The notes: generated by a model not told the origin, from the letters alone. Shown: positions 8,721 to 21,278, numbered from the stretch's first letter. The stretch is 45,207 nt of DNA from Geminicoccaceae bacterium (GCA_028285265.1 JANQPX010000029.1:1-45207); one strand, 5' to 3'. Translations and numbers: made by a program.

Positions 8721-10106
8721 ATGAAGGGCGAAATACTCATCGTCGATGACGAGCCGGAGATCCGGCAGGCTATCGCTGGCATCCTTGAAGACGAGGATTT
8801 CACCGTTAGGCATGCTGGAGATGGACCAGGCGGTCTTGCCGAGATCGAGGCACGACCGCCTAGCTTGGTGCTTTTGGATATCTGGCTGGAAGGATCGTCC
8901 ATGGACGGTCTCGAGGTCCTCGATCATATCCAAACCACGAGGCCTGAGGTTCCTGTTATCGTCATCAGCGGTCACGGAACCATCGAGACCGCAGTCACGG
9001 CGATCAAAAAAGGGGCTTACGACTTTTTAGAGAAGCCGTTTAACGCCGATCGACTGCTTGTTTTGATCGACCGCGCTCGAGAGAGCGCCCGATTGAAACG
9101 TGAAAATGCTGAGCTCAAGCTCAAAGTCGGCGAAGATTTGGAGCTCATCGGCAAGTCGCCAGCAATCCAGCAGGTGCGCACGGCTATCCAGCGGGTGGCG
9201 GCAACAGGAAGTCGCGTGTTGATCACAGGCCCTCCGGGCGTGGGCAAGGAGATCGTCGCTCGTCTCATTCATCTCAACTCGAAGCGCTCGGAATTACCGT
9301 TCGTTGTGATCAACGCCGCGACGATGGCACCAGAGCGGATGGAAGTTGAGCTGTTCGGTTGCGAGGCTGGCTTTTTAGGGTCGGATCGCCCCAGGCAGAT
9401 CGGGACCTTCGAGCGGGCCCATGGCGGGACGTTGCTGTTGGATGAAGTCGCGGACATGCCGCTGGAAACCCAAGGCAAGATTCTTCGCGCTTTGCAGGAG
9501 CAGAGCTTTGTCCGCCTGGGTGGCGAGCGCAGCATCGAAGTCGATGTTCGTGTCATTGCGGCCAGCAATCGTGATCTGCAAGAGGAAATTCAGGCGGGCC
9601 GCTTTAGAGAGGATCTCTACTACCGTTTGAATGTCGTGCCGATCGCGGTGCCACCGTTGTCCGAACGCAGGGCTGACGTGCCCATGCTGATCGAGCATTT
9701 TATGCATCGGGCTGCTGAGTCTGCCGGTTTGCCAGAAAGGAGGCTTTCGCCCGACGCGCAAGCTCTGTTCCAATCTGCCGCTTGGCCGGGCAACGTTCGA
9801 CAACTCAAGAACGTTCTGGAGAGCCTTCTGATCATGGCGCCAGGTGATGCGAAAGCGGACATCGGCGTTGATGCCTTGCCACCTGAAATCGTCGATGAAA
9901 CGACGGCTAATCTCAGCCCCAACAGCAATGGCGAGTTGATGGTGTTACCGATCAGGGAGGCTCGCGAACACTTTGAGCGCGCCTATCTTCAAGCGCAGCT
10001 TGAGCGTTTCGGTGGCAATATTTCGCGCACCGCGAATTTTGTCGGCATGGAGCGATCCGCACTCCATCGGAAGCTAAAGTCGCTCAGCATCCACGCCGAC
10101 GACTGA
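8721..10106 (+). CDS. ntrX: Response regulator NtrX
   Basis: A 461-aa NtrC-family regulator paired with NtrY. Receiver: IVDDEPEIR with phospho-acceptor Asp53 in LVLLDIWLEG. AAA+ domain: Walker A GPPGVGKE, Walker B GGTLLLDEVADMP and [15 protein letters not shown]-terminal Fis-type helix-turn-helix: GGNISRTANFVGMERSALHRKL. The GAFTGA loop is absent; the matching place reads GCEAGFLGSDRP. NtrX proteins of this class are known to lack the loop and to act without sigma-54, often as repressors or sigma-70-dependent regulators. The gene starts 76 bases after ntrY. Confidence 0.94.
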   Translation: MKGEILIVDDEPEIRQAIAGILEDEDFTVRHAGDGPGGLAEIEARPPSLVLLDIWLEGSSMDGLEVLDHIQTTRPEVPVIVISGHGTIETAVTAIKKGAYDFLEKPFNADRLLVLIDRARESARLKRENAELKLKVGEDLELIGKSPAIQQVRTAIQRVAATGSRVLITGPPGVGKEIVARLIHLNSKRSELPFVVINAATMAPERMEVELFGCEAGFLGSDRPRQIGTFERAHGGTLLLDEVADMPLETQGKILRALQEQSFVRLGGERSIEVDVRVIAASNRDLQEEIQAGRFREDLYYRLNVVPIAVPPLSERRADVPMLIEHFMHRAAESAGLPERRLSPDAQALFQSAAWPGNVRQLKNVLESLLIMAPGDAKADIGVDALPPEIVDETTANLSPNSNGELMVLPIREAREHFERAYLQAQLERFGGNISRTANFVGMERSALHRKLKSLSIHADD

Positions 10107-10175
10107 CATAGCTCGTTGATGTTGGTGCGTGAATCCCGCGTTTGCAGGCGTTTAGCCATGCGTAGCAGCTATGTC
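10105..10175. repeat. 9-base inverted repeat between ntrX and trkA
   Basis: GACATAGCT (10105-10113, starting at the ntrX stop) is exactly complementary to AGCTATGTC (10167-10175), with 53 bases between. It could fold in the mRNA between the two genes or be a split operator. No T-run follows. Confidence 0.3.
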
Positions 10176-10207
10176 GATATCGCCTCCGCTGTCGAAGGCT
10201 TTCGGCC

Positions 10208-11584
10208 GTGAAAGTCATTGTCTGCGGCGCAGGACAGGTTGGTTATAACATCGGACGCTATCTCGCGGTCGCTGGCAATGAGGTTACTGTCATTGATCAG
10301 CGCCAGGAACTGACCGAAAAAATCGGCGAGAGTTTCGACATCAAGGCGATCACCGGCCACGCCTCCCATCCCGACGTCCTGGAGCGAGCCGGCGCCGAGG
10401 ATGCCGAACTCTTGATCGCAGTGACCCACCATGACGAGGTGAACATGGTCGCCTGTCAGGTCGCTCACTCGATATTCAACGTACCAATCAAGATCGCTCG
10501 AATTCGACAACAAAGCTATCTCGAAGGGCGCTGGCAGGCCCTGTTCAGACGTGAGCACCTGCCGATCGACTTCATCATCTCGCCAGAGCGGGAGATCGCA
10601 CGCGCCATCGCTACAAGGCTGGAAGTGCCGGGCGCTACGTCTGTTACGCCATTTGCTGACGGCAAGGTGCGGCTCATTTCTGCACGATGCGGCGAGGAAT
10701 GCCCCATTTTGGACACGCCCCTTCGCCAGCTGACTTATCTTTTCCCAGATCTCCACCTCGTCTGTGTTGGTATCATTCGGGACAACAACTTCTTCGTACC
10801 ATCGGTTGATGATCACATCTCGAAAGGGGATGAGGTTTATTCGGTCGTGGACACCGCCCATGTTGAGCGGGCGATGCGCGCCTTTGGCCATGAGGACAAA
10901 GTCGCTGAACGGATCGTCATTGCAGGCGGCGGCAATATTGGCCTTTTCTTAGCCCAGGAGATCGAACAGCGCTGGCCGCATGCATCGATCACGCTGATTG
11001 AAGCCAATGCAGAGCGCGCCCGTTTGATTGCTGACCAATTGCCAGGTCATGTTGTGCTACACGGTGATGCACGCGAAGCAGAGATCCACAAGGAGGCCAA
11101 TCTCGCGGCTGCGGATGCGATCGTCTGCGTCACCAATGACGATGAAGTCAACATCATGGCAGCGTTGCTCGCAAAACGAGAGGGTGACCTGAAGGCACTG
11201 ACCCTCATCAACAACAATGCTTATGCCGCCTTGCTAGGGCCGCTTGACATTGACGTCATGATTAATCCACGAGAGACAACCGTCTCCAGCGTCCTGTTAC
11301 ATGTGCGGCGCGGTCGGATTCGCTCGGCTTACTCGATACGCGACGGCGAGGCAGAAGTTTTCGAAGCGGAAGTTTTGGAAACCTCCTCCTTGGTGGGATT
11401 GACCGTTAAGGAGGCACGATTGCCAGCGGGCGTTATCGTCGGTGCCATCCTGCGCGATGACGAGGTCGTTGTCCCGCGCGCGGATACCGCTATTCAAACC
11501 GGTGATCGCGTTGTGATCGTTGCGCGTGGCACCATGGTCAAAAAAGCGGAAAAGCTCTTCTCCGTACGCATCGACTATTTTTAG
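10208..11584 (+). CDS. trkA: Trk potassium uptake system, NAD-binding subunit TrkA
   Basis: A 458-aa peripheral membrane protein that gates the Trk potassium channel. It has two RCK units, each a Rossmann fold plus a TrkA-C domain. The first begins VIVCGAGQVGYNIGRYLA with the acidic end of beta-2 in VTVIDQ; the second begins RIVIAGGGNIGLFLAQEIE with LIEAN. The start is the GTG at 10208, chosen because MKVIVCGAGQVG is the family N-terminus. It follows ntrX on the same strand; ntrX-trkA is a common alphaproteobacterial order. The membrane partner TrkH is not in the window. Confidence 0.95.
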   Translation: MKVIVCGAGQVGYNIGRYLAVAGNEVTVIDQRQELTEKIGESFDIKAITGHASHPDVLERAGAEDAELLIAVTHHDEVNMVACQVAHSIFNVPIKIARIRQQSYLEGRWQALFRREHLPIDFIISPEREIARAIATRLEVPGATSVTPFADGKVRLISARCGEECPILDTPLRQLTYLFPDLHLVCVGIIRDNNFFVPSVDDHISKGDEVYSVVDTAHVERAMRAFGHEDKVAERIVIAGGGNIGLFLAQEIEQRWPHASITLIEANAERARLIADQLPGHVVLHGDAREAEIHKEANLAAADAIVCVTNDDEVNIMAALLAKREGDLKALTLINNNAYAALLGPLDIDVMINPRETTVSSVLLHVRRGRIRSAYSIRDGEAEVFEAEVLETSSLVGLTVKEARLPAGVIVGAILRDDEVVVPRADTAIQTGDRVVIVARGTMVKKAEKLFSVRIDYF

Positions 11585-12054
11585 CATCCACGAGGGATAA
11601 GATCCCAGGCTCGACTGTTTGCACTCTGCATGGGGTCGCAAGTGTCTATGCCGAGGTCACGTCGTGTTCACAACCTATTGCAAAGCAATCCCCCCTTGAC
11701 GCTCAGGCGTACTGGACCAACATCCCATAACCAGAGAGGTTGACCAGTCGCTGCTGCACGGCGCAGCCAACACACAGAACAAGAACGGATCCAGTCATTT
11801 TTTTCCCGATATCACACAAAAACCCCAGGCTGGCCACTTGGCAGGGAATGATATCAATGGTTGATTAACAGCCGCCGTCAATTTGTTTCTGGGTTGCAAA
11901 CCCACATCAGATTGCTCGGCATATCGGCCGGGGCCGAGAAGCTTCGGAAAACGTGGTTTCGACTTGCTTTCGCTCTTGAAACGCCAAAGCAGGACGGAGG
12001 AAGCACAGGCAGGACTGCAATCACTGCCTCGAACAAAAAGAAAGGATTGAATGA
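11585..12054. other. Intergenic region between trkA and hfq
   Basis: No gene is seen in about 470 bases; dat and other genes sometimes found here are absent. Just after the trkA stop GGGAT-AAG-ATCCC (11594-11606), with outer CGAG/CTCG pairing, could end the trkA transcript, but no T-run follows. TGGGTT-GCA-AACCCA (11890-11904) is a second hairpin-like palindrome about 150 bases before hfq. A TTGACG at 11696-11701 is only a weak promoter candidate. The hfq promoter must lie here. Confidence 0.4.
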
Positions 12055-12345
12055 ATGTCCGGCGAAAAGTCCCAAAATGTGCAGGACGTATTCCTTAACC
12101 ATATAAGAAAGAACAAGGTTCCGGTTACAATTTTCTTGATCAATGGTGTGAAACTTCAGGGCGTCGTCAGCTCGTTTGACAATTTCTCCTTGTTGCTTCG
12201 CAGGGACGGTCACGTCCAGCTCGTTTACAAGCATGCTGTATCGACGGTCATGCCCTCGACGGTCATTCGACTCTATGAACCCGGTGCACCCGACGCCGAA
12301 GAGGCGGGCGGATCCCCTTCAGTTGGAGCTTCAATCGACGGCTGA
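12055..12345 (+). CDS. hfq: RNA chaperone Hfq
   Basis: A 96-aa Sm-like protein that forms hexamers and pairs small RNAs with mRNAs. Sm1 is seen in [27 protein letters not shown] and Sm2 in [14 protein letters not shown], where YKHA is the RNA-contacting signature. The C-terminus is short and acidic/glycine-rich, as usual in alphaproteobacteria. An AAAGGA ribosome site precedes the ATG by about 8 bases. hflX follows in another frame and probably overlaps the end of this gene. Confidence 0.97.
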   Translation: MSGEKSQNVQDVFLNHIRKNKVPVTIFLINGVKLQGVVSSFDNFSLLLRRDGHVQLVYKHAVSTVMPSTVIRLYEPGAPDAEEAGGSPSVGASIDG

Positions 12346-13675
12346 GCAACCAACGGAAGCAAAGGACAGGACCAGCAAAGCGCTGGTCCTTCATCCAAGC
12401 CTCAAGTCTTCTCAAACCACAGATAAACGTTCACCAGACGGCCGACTTGCTGAAGCGGTCGGGCTTGCCCGTGCCATTGACCTTACGGTGGTCGATGCGT
12501 TGGTACTGCCTCTGCGCGATATGCGTCCCTCCACACTCATTGGGTCAGGTCGGGTTCGCCAAATTGCGGATTGGGTTAAGTCCGACAGTATCGACTTGGT
12601 CGTCATCGATGCAGCGTTGAGCCCTATTCAGCAACGCAATCTAGAGCGAGCCTGGAAGACCAAGGTCATCGACCGAACGGGGCTGATTCTCGAGATCTTT
12701 GGTGCTAGAGCCCGCACCAAAGAGGGTACTCTGCAGGTTGAACTCGCAGCCCTAAGTTATCAGCGCTCACGGCTCGTTCGCTCGTGGACCCATCTGGAAC
12801 GGCAACGGGGTGGTTTTGGCTTCGTTGGCGGACCGGGGGAAAGCCAAATTGAGCTCGATCGACGGCGGATCGACGAACGCATCACGCGCCTTCAAAAGCA
12901 GCTCGACGATGTCAAGCGAACGCGTGGCCTGCATCGGGCGGCCCGAAAACGGGTCCCCTACCCCGTCATTGCGTTGGTCGGCTACACAAATGCAGGTAAG
13001 TCCACCCTGTTCAACCGGCTGACCGGCGCCGCGGTGATGGCCAAGGATCAGTTGTTTGCGACCCTTGATCCGACCATGCGTCAAATCACGCTTCCATCCG
13101 ATAGACCCGCAATCCTCTCCGACACCGTCGGCTTTGTCGCCAACTTGCCGACCGATTTGGTTGCGGCTTTTCGAGCAACGCTAGAGGAAGTTCGGACCGC
13201 CGATTTAGTCATTCATGTCCGTGATATCGCCCATCCCGAAACGGAAGCCCAACGTCGAGATGTCCTCGCCGTCCTCAGTGATCTGGGCCTGGCCGATCTT
13301 GCCGATGAAGGACGCATGATCGAGTTCTGGAATAAGCGGGATCTCCTGCCACCTGATGAAGCGGAACGCGTCGCTGTCGCGGCCGAACGCGATCCCGATG
13401 TGGTGTTCGGATCTGCAACGACCGGGCTTGGCCTACATGACGCTTTCATCGATATTGACCAACGGCTTGCGGCATCGTCGAGTGTCGTCGAATTGACCCT
13501 CGATTCCGCTGATGGTAAGAGCCTCGCGTGGTTGTATCGCCATGGCCGCGTTCTGGAACGACAGGACATGGATGGTGATACCAGAGTGAAAGTTGCTTTC
13601 GAGCCCGCGGAGCGCGCTCTTTTGGAGCAACGACTTTCACCGAAAACGCTTATCGAACTTTCTGAGAAAATTTAA
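12323..13675 (+). CDS. hflX: Ribosome-associated GTPase HflX
   Basis: A GTPase that binds and splits stalled 70S ribosomes. The HflX N-terminal domain (about residues 15-180) includes [17 protein letters not shown] and a glycine-rich link at [19 protein letters not shown]. The G domain has P-loop [16 protein letters not shown], the switch region LFATLDPT and [23 protein letters not shown], then FWNKRDL (the NKxD motif). The start is unsettled: TTG 12323 gives 450 aa; ATG 12275 gives 466 aa and overlaps hfq by 71 bases. The conserved sequence begins at [10 protein letters not shown], so either fits. Coupled to hfq as in many proteobacteria; mazG, often next, is absent. Confidence 0.93.
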   Translation: MELQSTAEQPTEAKDRTSKALVLHPSLKSSQTTDKRSPDGRLAEAVGLARAIDLTVVDALVLPLRDMRPSTLIGSGRVRQIADWVKSDSIDLVVIDAALSPIQQRNLERAWKTKVIDRTGLILEIFGARARTKEGTLQVELAALSYQRSRLVRSWTHLERQRGGFGFVGGPGESQIELDRRRIDERITRLQKQLDDVKRTRGLHRAARKRVPYPVIALVGYTNAGKSTLFNRLTGAAVMAKDQLFATLDPTMRQITLPSDRPAILSDTVGFVANLPTDLVAAFRATLEEVRTADLVIHVRDIAHPETEAQRRDVLAVLSDLGLADLADEGRMIEFWNKRDLLPPDEAERVAVAAERDPDVVFGSATTGLGLHDAFIDIDQRLAASSSVVELTLDSADGKSLAWLYRHGRVLERQDMDGDTRVKVAFEPAERALLEQRLSPKTLIELSEKI

Positions 13676-13686
13676 ATTACATGTCG

Positions 13687-13715
13687 TTGACACGCTTTCG
13701 AGTGGCTCCTACATA
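13687..13715 (+). promoter_or_regulatory. groESL sigma-70-type promoter
   Basis: TTGACA (13687-13692), exactly 17 bases, then TACATA (13710-13715). Transcription would start near 13722, inside the CIRCE element, which fits repression by HrcA. Confidence 0.65.
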
Positions 13716-13719
13716 GCGC

Positions 13720-13746
13720 TTAGCACTCGACGTTTGAGAGTGCTAG
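13720..13746 (+). promoter_or_regulatory. CIRCE element, HrcA operator
   Basis: TTAGCACTC, nine bases, GAGTGCTAG: the consensus TTAGCACTC-N9-GAGTGCTAA with one change in the last base. It lies about 80 bases before groES and just after the -10 box. HrcA should hold groESL down until heat or folding stress. Confidence 0.93.
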
Positions 13747-13827
13747 CAGACCTTCCATTCATGAAAATTGAGGCTGGTCAGCAAGGGAGCTGATCGGTCT
13801 GTCAACTAGGGACGCACGGAGAAATCG

Positions 13828-14139
13828 ATGCAGATTAAGCCTTTGCATGATCGGGTCGTGGTCCGCCGGATCGATGAGGACGAGAGGACTCCCGGTGGCA
13901 TCATCATTCCCGATACCGCCAAGGAAAAGCCCATGCAGGGCGAGGTGGTCGCGGTCGGCCCCGGCGCACGCGACGATGACGGCGACCGGATCGTGCCTGA
14001 CGTGAAGCCTGGCGACACAGTGCTGTTCGGCAAGTGGTCCGGCACTGAGGTCAAGATCGACGGCGAAGAGCTGTTGATCATGAAAGAGAGCGACATCATG
14101 GGGATCATCGAGGGCAAGGCCGCTGCTCAAGCTGCCTAA
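13828..14139 (+). CDS. groES: Co-chaperonin GroES
   Basis: A 103-aa lid protein of the GroEL chaperonin. The sequence [21 protein letters not shown] starts the family; the mobile loop follows as [26 protein letters not shown], which contains the GGI(I) contact to Gro[34 protein letters not shown] completes the fold. It is the first gene of the CIRCE-controlled operon, 36 bases before groEL. Length is slightly longer than the E. coli protein (97 aa), as usual in alphaproteobacteria. Confidence 0.98.
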   Translation: MQIKPLHDRVVVRRIDEDERTPGGIIIPDTAKEKPMQGEVVAVGPGARDDDGDRIVPDVKPGDTVLFGKWSGTEVKIDGEELLIMKESDIMGIIEGKAAAQAA

Positions 14140-14160
14140 GACTCGTTGATTGGACTTTAA

Positions 14161-15825
<1,665 letters not shown>

Positions 15826-15856
15826 AGCCCATTTCCACCAAACTCCCAAAAGATCG

Positions 15857-15889
15857 GGGCCGTTCCGTTTGGAGCGGCCCTTTTCTTTT
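15857..15889 (+). terminator. groESL intrinsic terminator
   Basis: GGGCCGTTCC, a 4-base loop GTTT, then GGAGCGGCCC form a 10-pair stem with one G-T pair, followed by TTTTCTTTT. It begins about 30 bases after the groEL stop. Confidence 0.92.
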
Positions 15890-16075
15890 GATGAGCCCCT
15901 AACGACAGACCGATGTTGTGTCCGAACTCAAGAATGCATAAGCCCGCTCCAGTCGGGGCGACGGTCATCTCAACGATGAGAGAAGCACAATCCACGGCAC
16001 GCAATCCCCTCATCTTCCTTTCGTTTAGTCAATTAAACGGGCTCAATGAAAGGCCAATGCGGCGTATTGGTGCGC

Positions 16076-17842
16076 CTAGCGTTCCCCTTGCTCGATAGCT
16101 CTGGCCTCCAAAAGCGCCTGATTTTGCGCAAGAAATAAATCAGTTAAGCGCACTTCGGCGATCACCTGCATGCTCGCTTCATTCTTGACCACCGGCATGT
16201 GCTCTTCATGGTTCGCCTCACAAACGCGAAGGGCCTTTTCCAGGTCATCATCGGGCGTAAGAGCAATGGGCAGGCGGTGGACGAGATCACCGGCGGTGAG
16301 TCCTCCATCCTGATCCGGTTCAAATGCAGCGTCGGCCAGATCCTCAAAATGAATCGTCCCAACAAGTCCCCCCGCATCGTCGACAACGAAGATCGGTAGA
16401 TGGCGATGCAGAAACATCGACTTGAGATAGTCAAGGCTCGCATCAAGGCCAACGGTCACGACTTCGGTGCGCATCACCTCTGAAACCGTGCGACGGGCCA
16501 AAACCTGCTGATCATGACGCGCATAGAGATCGATTCCGCGCCGTTGAAGCTGCCAGCTGAAAAAGGAATGCCAATGAAGTTGGCGAAAAAGCAACGATGC
16601 GATCGCGACGGTCACCATCAAGGCAAATGTGATGCCATAGTCTGCAGTGAGTTCGAAGACCATAATGATCGTTGAGATCGGCGCTCCTAGTGTACAAGCA
16701 GCTACGGCCGCCATCGCAAGCAGAGCATAAACGCTGGTGGATGACCCCAGGTCTGGGAAAAAACCGACGGCTACTAACCCATAAGCCGTGCCGACGAGAG
16801 CACCGAGAACCAGGCTCGGACTGAAAATTCCTCCGCCAAAACCGCTACCAAGGCAAACCACTGTTGCTGTGCCCTTAGCAAGGGCAAGCAGGATCACGAA
16901 TGAAAGGCTATAGCTCCCTTTGAGCGTATTATCGGTGGCCTCATAGCCAACACCCAGAACTTCTGGGAACTCGAGCGCGATAAGGCCGACAAGCAGCCCT
17001 CCCGCCATCGGTCGAAGATAAGAAGGAACCTTGAAGCGCTCATGCGTCCGCTGAACAATATCGATGCCTTTAAGGAGGCCCATCGCTGCTAAAGCGCAGA
17101 CCGGGCCCAAGATCAGGAACGCCGGTAGCTCCCAAAAAGAAGTAATTTGCTGCGGCGGCAAAATGAAGGCAGCATCCGCACCAATATGAATCCGCGTGAT
17201 GACCGTACCGATCACCGAGCTGATAACGACCGGTGAAAAAGCACCGATCCCATAGTGACCAACCACAACTTCAAGCGCAAAGAAAACGCCGGCAATCGGG
17301 GCGTTAAAGGCGCTGGCGATCGCTGCCGCGACACCGCAACCGAGTAGCGTACGCGCAAGAGAAGGCGATAGATGTAAACGCTGCGCGACGGCGGAAGCGA
17401 AGGTGGCCCCCAGATGGACAATCGGTCCTTCCCGACCAACTGAAGCGCCACAACCAATTGACCCTGCGCTGACGGCAGCCGCGGCCAGCCCTTCACGAAG
17501 TGACATGCGGCCGCTTCGAAGGGCACTCGCCGCCATGACATCGGCGACTCCTTGCGGCAATCGCCCCGGAAGGACGTGACGCGTAAAGAGGCCGATCAGA
17601 AGGCCACCCAGTGTCGGCACCAAGATCACATGCCACCAAGGCAGAGATGCCACCTCACTGACGATCCTATCCATGGAATTGCCAAAAAGACCCCATTGGA
17701 GTCCTGCGGCGAGCAATCGAAAGCCGATGGCGCCGTAACCTGCCGCCATACCGATGATGACTGCCAGAAAGAAAAGCACGACCTGGTCATTCCGGCAGAA
17801 GTCCAGCCAAGCCCGTGCGAAACGCTCCATAGTACCAAGCAC
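16076..17842 (-). CDS. CLC-family chloride channel/transporter with CBS domains
   Basis: A 588-aa membrane protein: a CLC core of about 430 residues with many hydrophobic helices, then two CBS domains (about 455-510 and 520-575), which usually sense nucleotides. The gating glutamate is Glu138 in GREGP; the chloride-site loop GSGFGGGIFSP lies in the second half. The loop matching GSGIPE of E. coli ClC-ec1 reads LPQGVADV, as in a separate bacterial branch. By eye, the ClC-ec1 proton glutamate E203 falls at a valine here (ALEVVVG), so proton-coupled exchange by the E. coli mechanism is doubtful. Start: GTG 17842 or ATG 17830, neither with a clear ribosome site. It stands alone, tail to tail with groEL. 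Confidence 0.93.
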   Translation of the reverse strand: MLGTMERFARAWLDFCRNDQVVLFFLAVIIGMAAGYGAIGFRLLAAGLQWGLFGNSMDRIVSEVASLPWWHVILVPTLGGLLIGLFTRHVLPGRLPQGVADVMAASALRSGRMSLREGLAAAAVSAGSIGCGASVGREGPIVHLGATFASAVAQRLHLSPSLARTLLGCGVAAAIASAFNAPIAGVFFALEVVVGHYGIGAFSPVVISSVIGTVITRIHIGADAAFILPPQQITSFWELPAFLILGPVCALAAMGLLKGIDIVQRTHERFKVPSYLRPMAGGLLVGLIALEFPEVLGVGYEATDNTLKGSYSLSFVILLALAKGTATVVCLGSGFGGGIFSPSLVLGALVGTAYGLVAVGFFPDLGSSTSVYALLAMAAVAACTLGAPISTIIMVFELTADYGITFALMVTVAIASLLFRQLHWHSFFSWQLQRRGIDLYARHDQQVLARRTVSEVMRTEVVTVGLDASLDYLKSMFLHRHLPIFVVDDAGGLVGTIHFEDLADAAFEPDQDGGLTAGDLVHRLPIALTPDDDLEKALRVCEANHEEHMPVVKNEASMQVIAEVRLTDLFLAQNQALLEARAIEQGER

Positions 17843-18437
17843 AACTAAAATGAGGCAGAGTCAGACCATACGTGCCAAATGGTTGATCCAAAACGCGACA
17901 GCCCGTCACACCGGGCATGGTCCCGTGCGATAATCGTATCGGATTCGGTCGTTCGGACGGAAAGAGGGGGGGAAAGGAGGTCGATATTGTCGAGGAGACG
18001 GCGCGATGGGCCCAAGGCAGGCGGCCTGCATGCGCGCGGCCAACCTAACACGCGCTAGTGCCCGGTTCCCCATCGAGAAGAAGCCCAAATATTAAAAGTT
18101 GACGCAAGAAAGAGGCGACATTGAACGTTTTCAGGGCAATCGTCCCGTCGAACACCTCGGAAATGTGTCAAATAGCGCTGAGATGCTCGGTGCGCCGTTC
18201 TCAGACGACTTAAACTCCATGACCACGAGCATCCGAGCCATCATCGCATGCCGTGTCCGGGCGGTGAAAGACGCCTCGTTCAGACAACCACGAACCGGCA
18301 TGAGGAAAGCGTTCCCTTACCATGTTGACGCCGGGGAATTTTCCAAGCAACCAACCTGATTGGTTGAGGAGCCGTCGCCATCAATCGGGACGAAGCCGCG
18401 AGCTTTCGAACGCCGTCAGAGCCAACCGAATGAACGA
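17843..18437. other. Intergenic region between the CLC gene and atpC
   Basis: About 595 bases separate the CLC start and the atpC stop (both minus). No recognisable gene; the open frame 18099-18359 (plus) has no motif, no ribosome site and a non-ATG start. Small hairpins are present: GCAGG-CGG-CCTGC near 18017-18029 and AACCAA-CCTGA-TTGGTT near 18350-18366; neither has a T-run. Confidence 0.4.
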
Positions 18438-18875
18438 TTAGTGGGCAGCACTTCCACTCTTCGTGGCGTCGATCATCGCCTCAGCAACCTTGATGTCACG
18501 CTCAAGCTTGGCTTTCGTGACATCATCGTCGGCGCTTGCAAGATCATCTTGAGCGAGTTTAATGCGCTTTTCCGCCTCGCCGACATCAATGTCGTCGACG
18601 CGCAACGCCTCCTCAGCGAGGACCGTGCACCCCTTCTCGTTCACCTCTGCGAAACCGCCGCCAACAAATATGCGCTGGGTGATGTTGTCACCGTCGTAGA
18701 TCTCGATGACGCCTGGACGCAGCAGCGACATGAGCGGGCTGTGCTCCGGTAGCACACCAAAATCACCGCCTGCACCTGGCGCCACCACCATGTCCACGTC
18801 TTCGCTTGCGAGCAAACGCTCAGGTGAGACCAGTTCGAACGCGACTTTATCCGGCGTTCCGGTAACGTCAGCCAT
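18438..18875 (-). CDS. atpC: ATP synthase F1 epsilon subunit
   Basis: A 145-aa central-stalk subunit that joins gamma and inhibits ATP hydrolysis. It starts MADVTGTPDKVAFELVSPER, has the conserved APGAGGDFGVLPEHSPLMSLLRPGVI of the beta-sandwich domain, and ends in a charged alpha-helical hairpin (DDIDVGEAEKRIKLAQDDLA). Last gene of the atpHAGDC operon, 11 bases after atpD. Confidence 0.95.
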   Translation of the reverse strand: MADVTGTPDKVAFELVSPERLLASEDVDMVVAPGAGGDFGVLPEHSPLMSLLRPGVIEIYDGDNITQRIFVGGGFAEVNEKGCTVLAEEALRVDDIDVGEAEKRIKLAQDDLASADDDVTKAKLERDIKVAEAMIDATKSGSAAH

Positions 18876-18886
18876 CGAAACCCTCC

Positions 18887-20383
<1,497 letters not shown>

Positions 20384-21268
20384 TTACAGGGCCTCAGCGC
20401 CCGAGATGATCTCGATCAGCTCGCTGGTGATCTTGGCCTGACGTGTCCGGTTATACACCAGCGTCAATTTGTTAATCATCTCACCAGCATTACGTGTAGC
20501 ATTGTCCATCGCCGACATGCGTGCACCCTGCTCTGATGCTGCATTTTCGGTTAAGGCACCATAGATCTGTACCGCAAGATTACGCGGCAACAACTCTTCA
20601 AGGATCACATCTTCCTCAGGCTCGAACTCGTAAACTGCTTTGACGTCCGAGCTGTCCCCTTCGTCGTCTTCCGGTGTTTCGACCGGAATAAGCTGCTTCG
20701 TCGTTAGAATCTGCGTGATCGCCGACTTGAACTGATTGTAGACGATCGAACAGACGTCGAAGTCACCGGCTTCGTAAAGCTGCTCGATCTTGAGCGCTAT
20801 CGCCGCGGCTTCTTCGTAGCTCAGCTTAGCCTTGCCGACACCATCAATCGTCTCGATCACTTTCTCATTGTGATCACGCCGAAGCTGATCCCGCCCTTTT
20901 CTGCCGATGCAGAGGATTTTGACGGTTTTTCCCGCAGCCTCTAACTCGGCAATCTTCTGCCGCGCCCCACGTGCGATCGAGCTGTTGAAACCACCGCAAA
21001 GACCACGATCAGCCGTAGCAACGATGAGAAGATGAACCTTGTCCTCGCCGGATCCGGCCAGAAGTTTGGGCGCATTCGACTTGTCGGCAACGCCGGCTGC
21101 CAAATTGGTCAGCATGCCGGACATGCGTTCAGCGAAGGGTCTGGCAGCCTCAGCCTGCTCCTGCGCCTTCTTGAGCTTGGACGCCGCCACAAGCTTCATT
21201 GCGCTAGTGATCTTCTGCGTCTGCTTGACGCTGCCGATCCGGTTCTTGAGTTCTTTTAGGGATGCCAT
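20384..21268 (-). CDS. atpG: ATP synthase F1 gamma subunit
   Basis: The 294-aa rotor shaft of F1. The N-terminal coiled-coil helix begins [36 protein letters not shown]; the Rossmann-like centre has [17 protein letters not shown]; the C-terminal helix carries [21 protein letters not shown] sequence, here [33 protein letters not shown]. It lies 10 bases after atpA. A short acidic insert ([13 protein letters not shown], about residue 200) is of the kind seen in alphaproteobacteria. Confidence 0.97.
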   Translation of the reverse strand: MASLKELKNRIGSVKQTQKITSAMKLVAASKLKKAQEQAEAARPFAERMSGMLTNLAAGVADKSNAPKLLAGSGEDKVHLLIVATADRGLCGGFNSSIARGARQKIAELEAAGKTVKILCIGRKGRDQLRRDHNEKVIETIDGVGKAKLSYEEAAAIALKIEQLYEAGDFDVCSIVYNQFKSAITQILTTKQLIPVETPEDDEGDSSDVKAVYEFEPEEDVILEELLPRNLAVQIYGALTENAASEQGARMSAMDNATRNAGEMINKLTLVYNRTRQAKITSELIEIISGAEAL

Positions 21269-21278
21269 GGATCAGCGC

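Noticed and set aside
17843..17960. A fluoride riboswitch before the CLC gene
   Set aside because: I looked for the conserved fluoride-switch core upstream of the start and did not see it.
18099..18359. An 86-codon plus-strand frame in the gap before atpC
   Set aside because: TTG start, no ribosome site and no family resemblance; not called.
18350..18366. AACCAA-CCTGA-TTGGTT hairpin after atpC as a terminator
   Set aside because: No T-run on the minus strand and a short stem.
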